64,000 nucleotides of DNA from Tanypteryx hageni. Its lineage: Eukaryota > Arthropoda > Insecta > Odonata > Petaluridae. A program made the position numbers and the translations under genes. The notes beneath the pieces are model-generated. The model saw only the letters and a list, made by a program, of their open reading frames with translations. It was not told where the DNA came from and ran no database searches. Every line of letters starts with the position of its first letter. The stretch's first letter is position 1. Where the stretch lies: assembly GCA_028673005.1 (NCBI GenBank), contig CM054114.1, positions 125,827,307 through 125,891,306 of the forward strand. Direction: 5' to 3'. Positions 46,403-57,918 of the stretch are shown here, piece by piece.

Positions 46403-48009
46403 AGTTCCTATTGATATTGATAAAGGTATAGGATCAAAAACGTATGTACCTACTTAAATTTTCACTCTAACAATAAGGATTAACTGTAGATTTATTGGAT
46501 ATTGTTTCTCATTGCGACATATAAAGCTAAATAAAAGTAAAAATGAGCCAATTAAAACTTAAATTCTCCGTATATAAAGTCAACACTGGCTGAATCAACG
46601 TAACGAATATTTTAAGTAAGAACTGAAAATGGTAGTACTATAAAATAAATTCGAACAAAGAATATATAGTGAAATTAAAGCCACACTCAGACGAATTAAT
46701 ATATATTGTTGGGTAGTATCGACCAACTTTGATACCGCCAGTATTTTTGCTATATTTTAAGTATAAAATCGATATTGCTTCTAATCAAGTAAGTATGTGG
46801 GCCAAAAAGGAAACAAATACCTACCGTTATCAACCGGAAACCTAAAAATATTGTATTAATGCTGCAGGATTTGACTAAGATCCTATCCTCGGGTTCGCCC
46901 GTCAAACTTAAGACTGTCGTAAGACGTAGAAATTCTCGGTTACCTTTCCGTCTCCTCTAAAAATACACTCATGACATGTCCGCCAGAAGAAAAAGTTTAG
47001 TCACTAATTTGATACCTCAAACCAACAAGAGGTCCCTTTCACGACCCTGGAATAAAACGCAGACAGATATCCGAGGAAAAGGGTCAACGGCCTATGGTCA
47101 AGCCTCCACAGGTGACTTAAAGCAACCGGTTCTTTTTCTCTAATTCCTTTTTGATATCGTCTTTCTCTCTCTCTCTCTCTCTATGGATGCTGAAGACAAC
47201 GCCGGTGCGTTAGCACCTCCATTCCCGGGAGAACGATTTACGAGCCATCCCGCTTACTTCGAAATTTACTTATAATCATTCCTATGTATTACGTTTTCCT
47301 TCCGTTTACGGTTTTAATTCAAATTCTTTTTTCAGAGTATGAGCAATATATTTAATAAGACGTCCTGGCAAAGGATTCCGTGCTGATTTCATTACGTTCC
47401 TCAATGGCGCAAAAAAATCTGAACCTTTGCTTACTTTGGTAAAATTGACGGTGTAGCATTATTCCATTATTATTTTCGAGTCCTAGAAATTTATTCGAGG
47501 TGTTGACTGAAGTATCGATACAACATATTGCATCTTTTCCTCGAATACCAATCAAGCGATATGGATTTGATACACGCAAATATGAATTAGAAGAACAGAA
47601 TCTTCAAGCACTGATACAACTTATTAGCATAAATTAAGTTCCACGAAAAATACAGATAATTCGATTAAACGATAAACATTTCACGCAAGTAAATTTTAAC
47701 GCCGGAGAATAAGCCGAACAAATGGACACATGTTTTTCACGTACAAGATTGCCGTAGCTAAACAATTTCCAAGTATATACGTGACATTTGAGTAAAGCAA
47801 CACACCGTGTCGGAAGGGTCGTAAACGTAGCAACCGGATTTCATTAAAACCGACGAAAAGAGACAAATCGTGTACACAGCTCAAAGCGAATTTGTAACGC
47901 TTAATAAAACCGGCGGGCGAATATATATGTAAAAAGATACAAATTCACTCATCATACGGTAATCAAGGTTATTCGGGTTCACAGAAGGACGGAGTGGGAC
48001 TTTCACGTT
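46403..48009. other. No gene seen
   Basis: AT-rich. A (CT)n run is at 47162-47182. Short antisense open frames carry no signal. Confidence 0.4.
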
Positions 48010-48725
48010 TTGGCTCAGGAATTCCTACATTCTTTACCCTCTCCACTCGACGCTGCCTACCTTATGTCCTTCTAAAACTCTCTTTCCCTACCTTTCCCGA
48101 GTCCTATCCTATTCACCCCTTCTTCTTTCTCTCTACCCCCTCTTTCCTCTTCTTCTCTTTCCCTCTTTCTGCATCTCTATCCCTTCCCTCTCTCCCTTCC
48201 CCTTCTTCCTCTCTCTCCCTCTCCTGCCTTTCTCTCTTGCTCCATGTCTCTCCCTCCCTATTTCTTTTGCTCTCTATATCCCTCCCTCTCAATATCCCTC
48301 CTTCTCTCTCTCCCTCCCTCTCATCTCTTCCCTCTCTCTCTCCCTCCCTCTCATCTCTTCCCTCTCTCTCCCTTCATCTCTTCTTTCTCTCTCCCTTTAT
48401 CTCCTCCCTCTCTCTATCATTCGTGTTTTTCTCTCTCCCTCCCTCTCCATTTATTTCACTCCCTATCGCCTTCCCTCCTCCATCCTTCCTCTCTCTTCCT
48501 CCTTTTCTCTCTCCCTCCCTACTTTTTTCACTCCCTATCTCCCTCCTTAATCCTCCCTACCTCTCTCGCCGTCCCCGTCTCTCTCCCTTCCTCTCCCTCC
48601 TTCTCTCTCCCTCTCTCTCCCTCTCCATCCCTCTCTCCTTTCACTCCCATCTCCCTCCCTTTTTCTTTCACTTATATCTCCCTCCCTCTCTGTTTTCCTT
48701 TCCCACTACCTCTCCCTCATTACCT
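48010..48725. repeat. Long polypyrimidine tract
   Basis: About 700 bp of C/T on the + strand with irregular CCCTCTCTCTC units (TCCCTCCCTCTCATCTCTTC repeats at about 48310-48360). The Ser/Leu/Pro-rich frames here are compositional. Confidence 0.93.
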
Positions 48726-50705
48726 CTTTTCCCACACCAAACAACTTTTTGCTTCGCTTCCACATTCCTCCAAAACGACTCCGACGAATCACACCTTTTT
48801 AAAAATCAAAATCCCCCTATCTCTTTGAGGCTACCCTACGCTGCCGACAATCTTTCAGTCGACTCCGAATCATCGTACATTAAAACATCCGGGATGTGAT
48901 TGCCGTGGCTCCCATGAGACGCCACGATATTTTTACGGGAGCATTAACTTCATCAGGTTTCTTTTGAGGGGAGAAAAGTATACACAAGAGCTTTCGTTAA
49001 GGGAGTTCTCTTTCATTCATTAAAAAAAGAGCTCGTACTGTTATCTATGCCGCATGAAACTTCAATCTCATTATTAAAAGGGAAAAGGCTGTATTTCCAT
49101 GTCGGCTGTGACTTTCTGAGTAAAAATTATTTTTAAACTGATAAATCAGCGTTCTTAAAAATCCGTAAAATTGTTGCTATTCCTTGAAAACTGTTTATAT
49201 CTAGAATATATCCGTCGGTTAAGGATTTATGTACCACCAACCATTAATTCTTTTTCGTACGGTCTAACTCTATTCCTTTTTACTATTTTTCCCAGGCTTT
49301 CTTTCATTCTCACACTTCTTTTTATCGAAATATTCTCCATTCTTCCGACATATTCTATCGCCGTTTTGTCTTCCCAAAGGTCCTATCTCCCTCATTCTAT
49401 CGCTATTTCTATCCCTTTTTTACTTCGGGTTGGTCCTTTACAAGGCTCCGAAAATAATCAATCGGAATTTTAATTGATGCGTTCTGCATTTCTTTCTACT
49501 TTTCATACTTGATTTCTACGTTCATGCAGTCCTCACTTTCCATTTTCCCTTTCCGTCGCCGTATTTTATCTCTCAAAGAATCTTTTCATAAAAATGAATC
49601 ATATTTGCTTTACAAAATACTGGACATTTATCGAGCATACGTGTATTCAGTTGTTCCACTATCCCTATCTCCGATACATTACCTACTATTTTCTCAAATT
49701 CAATCAAAATGACGAGGCCACTGAAGCATCACAACGAATACGATGACCAAATACATTTACTCTACTGGCTATAAAGCTTATCTGATTAAAGCTCCTTAAG
49801 GGAAAATGGAAGACCTGGATTCGATTGCTAGTCAGTCAAGTACTCAATTTATTCTTCCTTGGCATATACACTCAGTCAAATTTTGTTAATATCTTTGATT
49901 AACATTGGAAAGAGTGTAGGGGATTTTTCAAATACGGAGGGAGGAAGTGGAAGAAGGAGAGAGAGAGGGAACGAGGAAGAGAGGGAAGGAATGAGAGAGG
50001 GAAGAAGGAAGGGAAGAAAGTAGTGAAATAGTGAAGGAGGGATGGAGAGAGGAAAATTCTACATTGACAGAGTAAAATATGTTAATTCAATTAAGTTACT
50101 TGTTTTTCCACTTGATAACCGAGCAAACACATGTAATACATAAAATTTGATGTGCCGTCATCTTTTGTAGGCTTAAACGTTAGTTTAACAATAAAATTTT
50201 TCTTTCCTTTCGTGTGAACTAATTTTTTCACTCCTTTTCCTCCATGATACACAGTTAAAAATACAAATGGGTTGTGTGCGATAATAGTCCACGAGGTTTA
50301 TTCGCCATCCAACACACACACATATTGACAAAAATTCTCCAAGTTTCATCCGACAAAGGAAACCAGCAAACTCGATTACATAAGCTTTCAAAGTTCAGGT
50401 GCTGATACCTGGCATAACTCAAACGCCCAAAAGGAAAAAAACACGAAGCATGCGCAACCAGTGATTCACTTATTCTTTTGTGGCGGAATTCGAGGGTAGG
50501 TAACGCGTGGGAGGGACCGCGAGCGAAGGAATGGAGTGAGAGAATTTCCGCGCGGAAAAAACCCAAAAGGCTAAAATATCGCGTCTTTTCCACCTTTAAC
50601 CGGGAAAAATAGTTCCTCGAAACCCCAAAAGCCGTAGGTATATAAGCGCTCATAACGGAATTTCCCGTAGAGAGAACTTTGCTGAGCGGGAAAATTCACA
50701 TGCCA
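48726..50705. other. No gene seen; short GA tract at 49937-50050
   Basis: AT-rich. A GAGAGAGGGAAGGA-type purine block is at 49937-50050. A B-box-like word (GGATTCGATTG) at about 49817 has no tRNA context. Confidence 0.35.
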
Positions 50706-50709
50706 GTTT

Positions 50710-51235
50710 CTTCTCTCTCTCTCTCTCCAACTTCCCGTCTTTCCCCACCTCTCTCTCTCTCCTTTCTCCCTCTTACCCCTTCCTGCAAGCTATCCTCTCC
50801 TTAAACCTCTCCTTCCCCCCTCCCTCTCTCTCCCTCTCGCAGAATACACTCATTCTCTTCTCAATGCTTTCATTTATTCCCCCACCACAATCTCTGGCGG
50901 TCACCTTCCTTCGTCTTTTTCTTTTTTCTCCCCTCCTATCCCCCATTCCATCTCGCCCACCTTGCACTGTTAACCATCCAGCTTCCGCTTGCCCCTACTC
51001 CTTCACAGCGTTTGCTCTTTTGCCATTAGCCTTCAAGGGGAATGAGAGGGATGGGGGAGGGAGAGTTTGGAGGGAGGATGGGGATCAAGAGGTTGGGGTG
51101 AGGGCTCGAGGGAATGTTCCCATGAATGGGAAATTGCTCGTGGGGAAGAAGAATGAAGAGGAGAGGGGGAGAGTTGGATGTGCCCAGAGGGAGAGTAGGG
51201 AGGGAGAAAGAAGAGAGAGAGAGATGCGTGCTGTT
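50710..51235. repeat. Pyrimidine tract followed by purine tract
   Basis: C/T-rich 50710-50850 (TCTCTCTCTC, CCCCTCCCTC) and G/A-rich 51035-51235 (GGGAGGGAGA, GAAGAGAGAGAGA) on the same strand, separated by mixed sequence. They are complementary in composition. Confidence 0.75.
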
Positions 51236-54200
51236 GAACTCTCTCGCAGGATCCAAGTTCGCCGTGTTTGCGGTATAGGCAAAAACCTGTTGAGGTTCTA
51301 CCATATAAGGTGTAGGCTCTCAAAATTGCGTGCAGAGGCTTTAATGGTAAAATAGAAGTATTTGTTGCCAACCGCAAGAAGATGGGTCATTTTTTAGCAT
51401 GTTGCTGTTGATGTTTTTGTGATTTTTTAAATATCGCGAGGTTGTTGTTCATAGCAGTACTTGATCATACGCAATGAGGTAATAAACGTAACGAATGATA
51501 ATTGGGTCCGCAGACTGCTGCAAAATGACTTTTTAAAACCTTATCATCGCCGTTGTATTCATAACGCTTTTATTAAAAGTTGGGATGAATGTATATTAAC
51601 CCATCATCTACGTATTATTGCATCATATAAAAAAAGCTTAAATATCAATGTGAATAAATCATGCGAATCAAAGCAATAAGAGCGTACAATAACTTAATTG
51701 TTTTTTTGCACCTCATGAAACGTTACCCATTTCACGATCAAATCATTAGCATAAAATTCTGCTCCCAAAATTTTTAAAAAACAATGTTGCAATACAAGAT
51801 TATTAAAAAACAGACAGTTAATCCACATACGACGCAATAAAGCGGACAAGGGCATCCAATGTAGACCACCTACGTGTGCGTCATTTTTTGAAGCGTATTA
51901 TCTCAAACGTCAATGGGAAACTTGTCACATTTCTTTTAACTAAAGCAATTATGTTGCGGCACAATGGTCGATTTTATTTTAACCTTGCCATAGGTGGTAA
52001 ATGTTTATTTTTAAACATGATTTTTGAGATAAACCCTCTAAATGTGAACAGCTTTTTTGCAGTAAAAATCCGCCATGATAAACGAAGACTGTAATTAATG
52101 AGAACGAATCCCTTCTTCGCTAAAATTGGTTTCGATCGTTTCCAGACAATCTTTTGTTTCCCGTGAATCTTTTTCCACGTACAAAGGAGGGGTCACAAAA
52201 ACTGGTTTCATTTTCTCACAATCTCTACAGGCCCGCCAGACATCCGGTGAATAATAGGCGAAAACTTCATTTCCATATATTCTTCAGCGCCAAAATATCG
52301 TAGCTGGGATCTTCAGAACTAAATGTGGAGAATAACTGCCTGTAATTAACGCAGCATAAACAATTCCCGTTATTTCGGAGGAATCTCTTACCGAAAAAAG
52401 CCTTGCTAATTGTCCTTATGCTCTTAATGTTTAAAGAAAATATTTTGAACGAGACAGGAAATATAAATTCAACTTAACTTGCTAAAAGTGATGAAACGCA
52501 CTCACCTAAAATGGTATAACTGTACAGCAAATTACTCGGTAACGGGTGGAATTTATATTAATTAATCAGTGCGCTGATTGACACAATCAAATAAAAATCT
52601 CTAACGAGATTTTTAATTTGCTCTTCCAAATGTGACTTTTTTAAAAAATAAGAAAAGGTTACAAATAAATCGCAGACCGTCATATTTATTAGCGAAGATT
52701 TTTACACTGTGTTATGTGTAAAACGGTACAACCAACAACATTTTGAAACATATATATCCTTTAAAGAACACCAGTTTTACTCAGTTAACTTTATGATAAT
52801 AAACAAAAAAGAATATTATGAAAGAATGTAATAGTAACATCATAGTTAAAGGTAACATCATTAAAATTTGAACGAAGATTATATACCTTAATAATTACAT
52901 TCATCTAAGGGAATAAAAGAATGGTAAAACAGTAAGCTGTTATGCTCATTAAGTTCATTTTAACATTAAAAATGCCATTAATTTTTTACCTATGCAAAGA
53001 ACGAATGCGACCTATTAATCCTTATAAACAATTACTTCCGCGTTTACTCATCACGTCGGTTCTATATCCGAGCTGAATAACAACACGATTATTCACGGAA
53101 GAAAAATGTTCATCTTTCTAACATACTTGATGCGTCATTTACTCTCTAATGATCATTCTACACCGTCTCTCTCTGCAATAATAGAATATCGCTTTTTGCC
53201 CGTGCCTCGTTACAAAAATAAACAGGAGGAGATTACACCAACACTATCAAATCTGTTCCTGTTATCAAACAATCAATTTCCTTACATTAGCTTCAATAGA
53301 TAGCGAAAGACAAAAAATAACGTTTCCAAACCTAATAAATGCAACTAAAAACGAATCACCTGTAAATTTCTTCGAGAAATAACCTGATAAAAAACTCAGA
53401 ATACGATGCAATTGTGTAAGCGAACATTAGCGTACGCATGTTCACTCACGTAAACCGCGATAAAAAAAGCTCGCTATTGAGAAACACACTCATTGCTAAG
53501 ACTCGTAACGGTTCGTTTCCTTAAGAAAAGCTGTTACACGCCATCATTGCTCGGGCGTTTGGGTGCCAAGACTCGCATGGAAACGAAAATGCATTCTCGG
53601 GGTCGATTATCGGAGTATTAAGTTCGAGGTTGATAGCCACGTGTCGCAATGGCGTCGGCCTTCCCCGGGCCTCGTAATGAGGAAGTGAATGCAGGCGACC
53701 CCAATACGACGGAGTTCTAGGAGCGGTGCGCGCGCGCGTGCGTGTGTTCGTGAATCACCCTTTTGCCCACTCCCTCGTCCCGTTCGTGGAAGGACTCTAA
53801 ATGTGTGTCGCGAAGGGTCCGCGAAGGAGGAAGGACGGAGGAGACTCATAGGGTTGAAGGGTTGGGTGGAGCGACCGCCATAAGGACACAGAATCCTTAA
53901 ATTCTTTTTTTTTCTATTTTCTAGCCCATTTCCGCCAAGGGTACGCGACCTGGATTACGTTGTCTAATTTATGCTCAAACGTGACGCATTACCCACTTAG
54001 AATGGAGAGGGGAAAAATGACAGCCCGTAAGAACCATTGTGAGGATGACGCGCCGGTAATGGACCTTGGCACTTACGCAATCTCCGAGAGAATTGGGACG
54101 AACTTGATTAAGTGTTTTGATGCTTCGCTTTTGGTGTTTATCTCGAAAAATTTTTGAACTTTCTCATAGATACAAGAAGCAGTCATTTAATAATCTGCGT

Positions 54201-54498
54201 GAAATTATTATTTCTACGAAGTTACTGATTTTTTTAGCAATTGTTATACTTATATTTCACGAGGAATACATGATAGTATGCATTGTACGTTGCATCACTA
54301 CTCCCTGATTCATTATCAAATAAATCCCTCGTCAACTCCTGCGGTGACATCGAAAATAATCTCGTTTACAAAGATAGACAGCATTTATGCAATTACATTC
54401 AATATATGGATTTATATCCCTAAAGAAAAAACATAAAAAATCGAAAATTAAAATTTATCCAGCAAAAATCATCAATAAATGCGCACTTCAATTCAAGT
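51236..54498. other. No gene seen; CpG-rich patch 53540-53880
   Basis: Mostly AT-rich. The patch at 53540-53880 is GC-rich with a GCGCGCGCGTGCGTGTG run at 53727-53745. No exon or promoter can be pinned down. Confidence 0.35.
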
Positions 54499-54506
54499 TG
54501 ATGTGC

Positions 54507-54760
54507 ATCTACATCTACATTATACCCTGCAAGTCTCCTTTTTGGTGGATGGCAGGGGGTGCAGTGCACCAAGGGTCCATAGTTTTCCTACGTTATCTTT
54601 TCCTATTATGGTCTCTTATCGTCCTAGGGAAAAACGATCCTCTATATCGCTCCGTTCTACAGTCGATCTCGCGAATCGTATCCTCACTGTCCTGCCTTCC
54701 GAGATACGTCGGGCTTCTGATAAGTCCTACTACCTCATTCGCTAGTCCCTCCGACATAAA
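54507..54760 (-). mobile_element. Non-LTR retrotransposon 3' fragment with 8-bp target duplication (beta type)
   Basis: An antisense copy. The frame encodes MSEGLANEVVGLIRSPTYL, GRQDSEDTIREIDCRTERYR and FFPRTIRDHNRKR to the stop. The 3' hairpin and TGTAGATGTAGATG tail abut the left copy of TGATGTGC (54499-54506). An exact TGATGTGC (54761-54768) follows the 5'-truncated end. This is textbook target-primed insertion of a 254-bp fragment. Confidence 0.93.
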
Positions 54761-54768
54761 TGATGTGC

Positions 54769-55040
54769 GCAGTAGAGGTTAAGATATGCACGCCGATTAC
54801 GTAATTATGAGGCAGACATATTATCGGGTAGTCTCGATTTGGGTTACAGCGTTGTTACTCATGAAATTGAATCAGTGATGAGGTTTCTCATATCTTCCAA
54901 ACGCCTCACAAAGAAATTAATCCTAAATGACAGCTCATTAGCTAACCATGACGCAGCGTTCGTGGTATCAGACCTGATCAATTCGGGGAGAGGCCATTCA
55001 CTAAAAACAAATGGGGAGAAAGTTTCCACCCAAAGCCATG
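54769..55040. other. No gene seen
   Basis: Unannotated DNA. The open frame at 54839-55147 has no recognisable domain. Confidence 0.35.
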
Positions 55041-55138
55041 ACAACACGAAAACAATTAAACTTCTTGAGCGAGGTATGAAAAACTCGACGTTCACGACAC
55101 TCGTTTTAAGGAAGAGATCATTCGATGACGTCGTAAGA

Positions 55139-55447
55139 CAGTGTTAGGCAAAATTTTAATACTTGAGGGGCCGCATTGGTGGTTGCAAATTCCTTGGTGG
55201 GCCGCATAGCAAGTTATCAATGCTTCGGTGGGCCAGATTAGACTTGAAATCGGAAGGTAACTAGAGATTCTGAGGTATCATATCTGTGAAAATCAAGTCT
55301 AAATTAGGTTATTAGGGTTAAAATTTAAATATCTAGTGTTGTACTGTGGTAATTTGAATGTATATGACATGGATTTGTGTTAAATCTCTTTTTGATTATA
55401 GCTTCGAGGCCGCAAGCGGTCTGCGGGCAGTAGATTGCTCATCACTG
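55139..55447 (+). mobile_element. hAT-type MITE with 8-bp target duplication
   Basis: A 309-bp element with ends CAGTGTTAGGCAA (left) and CAGTGATGAGCAA (right, reverse-complemented). Flanks TCGTAAGA (55131-55138) and TCGTAAGT (55448-55455) match at 7 of 8. The interior has GGGCCGCAT and GAGGCCGCAAGCGGTCTGCG words common in hAT MITEs. It sits inside tandem-repeat unit 1. Confidence 0.88.
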
Positions 55448-55457
55448 TCGTAAGTCA

Positions 55458-55702
55458 GAGATATTCGTAAATGAAATGAAGGATATTATTCGACAACCAA
55501 CGTATATTGGACGGAGAGATAATGAGGACAAGATTCGCAAAATAGATAGTAGGACAGAGAGGTATAAGGAGTCCTTTTTCCCTAGGACAATACGTGACCA
55601 CAATAGATAACAGTGAATAATAATTAGTTAGGAATTTGGTGCGCGGCACCCCCTGCCATCCACCGTCAAGGTGACTTGCAGGGTAATATGTAGATGTAGA
55701 TG
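55458..55702 (+). mobile_element. Non-LTR retrotransposon 3' fragment (gamma type) with AAGTCA target duplication
   Basis: The frame encodes RQPTYIGRRDNEDKIRKIDS and FFPRTIRDHNR with an earlier stop than in the alpha/beta copies. Then come the hairpin (CCTGCCATCCACC, GTCAA, GGTGACTTGCAGGG) and tail ATATGTAGATGTAGATG. AAGTCA at 55452-55457 and 55703-55708 brackets the insert. Unit 2 of the host repeat shows the empty site (CATAAGTCAATGTG at about 56157). Confidence 0.88.
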
Positions 55703-55774
55703 AAGTCAATGTGTGAATCAGGCGTTGAAGTCACCTAACTCCAACCGTACAATTCGTGGCAAATCTTCCTTAAT

Positions 55775-56056
55775 AAATATCATCATCATCATCATAGGTA
55801 GTCTGTCCGTAGACAGGTGCGTGATTATTCATGGTTAAACCTGGTTCTCCATATACTCCTATTTTCCGCTGTCATCTTCATATCTTGATAACTCTTTCCC
55901 TTTCAAATCGTTTATCAGCTGTAACCTTTTCCTACCTCTTTCCCTTTTCCATCTAGTTATAGTCTGAAACTTGTTCTAAAGGCTTTCCTTCAATACTTAT
56001 GTTCAGATTCTCTTCTTTGCCTGATATTCAAATAAACTTGGATTTTTCATAAATAT
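55775..56056 (+). mobile_element. Unclassified insertion starting (ATC)n
   Basis: Sequence between two recognisable parts of the tandem array, opening ATCATCATCATCATCATAGG with a small hairpin GTCTGTCC/GTAGACAG after it. It separates homologous flanks, so it is likely an insertion. Family unknown, and no terminal repeats were recognised. Confidence 0.4.
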
Positions 56057-56290
56057 AGGAACGGTATTTTCAATCATTTTCTGGAGCAACGAAGAGGGAA
56101 ATGAAAGATACCTCGACGACCACGACGCCCTCCTTAAAAGAGTTCACACGGTGACGTCATAAGTCAATGTGTGACTCGGGCGTTGTAGTCATCAAACTCC
56201 GACCGCACGATTTGTTGCAGATCTTCCCTCATAAAAGGCGAAACGGTATTGGCAAACATTTTCGGGAGCAATGAAGAGGGAAATGACTCG

Positions 56291-57230
56291 GCGAAAGTAT
56301 AAAAGAGCTGATGACACACCTCGATCCCCATAGCGGTAAAATCCTACGGTGGCTTGCTTGTTGTCTCCTCTCCTTTATTTTCCTCTTTCTCTCTCTCTCT
56401 CTCTCCTCCCACACACTCTCTCTCCCCTCCTCCATCGCCCACACACTCTCTCTCCCTCTTTCTTTTCACCCCTCTCCTCTCTCAACCTCGATCATGACCC
56501 TCACCTTCACTAACAACGGTTTCTCACGTTCCTCTCAAGGGAACGAAAGGGAGTACGAAAACACTGTTAAATAGCGGACACGAGAGAAAAAGGAGACCAC
56601 GACATTTGCAAGTGAAAATCTTAGTTCGCTGTCTGTTTCCCGCTCGTCGTTTCCGGAGCAAGGAAAGTGGTTCGGCTAGCGCGCGGCGTAGATCTTCAGT
56701 TGTTTCATTCGCCCGATTTCGGGCGGCTCTTTATATAACACGCCGGTAATTTTTTGCAAGGGGAGGTAGCGGTATCCATTTTTTCCGGTTAGGGAATTGA
56801 TAGTGTTTTGATCTGACTCTTTAAATGTTTTATCTCTCGTTATCGGGCATTATTGGGATTAAGGGCTAATTTTATTTCACCGCCTTATTTTGACAGACCA
56901 GGTAGCCGCCAATTATGCGACATAAAAATGGTCTCGAAAGGAATAAATCGGACGATACCCTTTTAGAACTTCCCTTTCGTTGGATTTTTTTTAGATAAGT
57001 TTTATCAAAAGGAAAGAAGTTAACTTTCTTATTATTCCGCGAGTTCCAACAAATTTAAAAAACTTCTAATTTAATCTATAATAATTATAATGGCGAATTA
57101 CAATTACGTTTGAAAACCATTGAAGTAAGCAGTCTATTTATTAAGAAGAAACTTGGAAAATGAGTAACCGAGTTCACCTTATGGCATGAATCTAATAAAT
57201 AAACTTCATATAACTCCCGCAGCGACAAAT
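56291..57230. other. No gene seen; CT tract and a hairpin/TATA cluster
   Basis: A C/T-rich tract is at 56362-56500. At 56690-56740 a TCAGTT word (56696), a perfect hairpin CGCCCG-ATTT-CGGGCG (56710-56725) and TTATATAA (56731-56738) cluster in a CpG-rich context. This is suggestive of a promoter but not convincing. Confidence 0.35.
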
Positions 57231-57238
57231 AGCTAATG

Positions 57239-57910
57239 CAGGGGTTTTCAATCGGGGGTACGCGTAACTCTGTTAGTACGTCAAGAGTTTTGAAGGGTAC
57301 ACGAAGGATTTGAAGATTACAAATTTTCTTCTTACTTTGTCTTTCATGCATGAGTTCGTAATAAAAAGTTGAGATGTTACCTCTAAGAATGACGTTATAA
57401 AACAGAAAAAAGACCAAACTGAGAATTTTAACGTTATAAACATGGGTTATCTACCTCAATATAAGTGTTATTCATTTCAAGATTACTCTAAAATGTGCTT
57501 GGGGTGTTCGCGACCATTTAAAAATGCTCTAAAGCAGAGGTTCTCAACCTAGGGGAATTTTAGGGTTTCTGGGTGGGAATTGGGACCACAGACTCAGACT
57601 CTTGGAATACTGATCTTTCTACAAACTACAATTCTACAGATTGTACATAATCTACTGGACATCACACTTTATTGTATGTCACAGATTAAATTAAAAATAA
57701 AGATAAATATTTCACTTTTTATCTGCATATTATTTGGAATGCACCTTTTGAGTCAGACAATCTTGGAAAGTGGGGAATGACATTCTGACATATGGTGAAA
57801 AGGGTGCATGGGGCAAAAAGGTTGAGAACCAGTGCTATAAAGGGTATGAGACCGTTAAAAATGCTCTAAGTCTAAGGGGTACCTCAGCAAGAAAAGGTTT
57901 AAAACCCTTG
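57239..57910 (+). mobile_element. hAT-like MITE, family B (copy 2), split by another MITE
   Basis: Begins CAGGGGTTTTCAATCGGGGG then TACGCG and ends TAAGGGGTACCTCAGCAAGA then AAAGGTTTAAAACCCTTG. The ends are inverted repeats of each other. Flanks AGCTAATG (57231-57238) and AGCTAGAT (57911-57918) share AGCTA. It is homologous to the 21.3 kb copy, which has no insertion at the equivalent position. Confidence 0.8.
57535..57834 (+). mobile_element. hAT-type MITE (family C) nested in family B
   Basis: Exactly 300 bp, with ends CAGAGGTTCTCAACCT (left) and CACTGGTTCTCAACCT (right, reverse-complemented), 14 of 16 matching. Target duplication CTCTAAAG (57527-57534) and CTATAAAG (57835-57842), 7 of 8. 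Non-coding and AT-rich inside. Confidence 0.93.
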
Positions 57911-57918
57911 AGCTAGAT

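Larger units (their letters stand above)
55060..56290 (+). repeat. Old tandem repeat (~180-bp units) broken by nested insertions
   Basis: Unit 1 is split: CTCGACGTTCACGACACTCG to GATGACGTCGTAAG at 55083-55137, resuming with AGTCAATGTGTGAATCAGGC at 55704. Unit 2 runs from about 56057 (GGAACGGTATTTTCAATCAT) through CTCGACGACCACGACGCCCT and GGTGACGTCATAAGTCAATG to about 56235. Unit 3 begins CGAAACGGTATTGGCAAACA at 56238. Three insertions interrupt the array: a hAT MITE, a retroelement fragment and an unclassified 280-bp piece at about 55775-56055. Confidence 0.75.

Noticed and set aside
45300..46430. TTAATAT / TTGATAT as target duplication of the 45.3 kb copy
   Set aside because: The right copy is separated from the element end by about 12 unexplained bases, so the match may be chance in AT-rich DNA.
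47994..48899. 301-codon open frame
   Set aside because: It lies on a polypyrimidine tract with only Ser/Leu/Pro low-complexity sequence and no domain.
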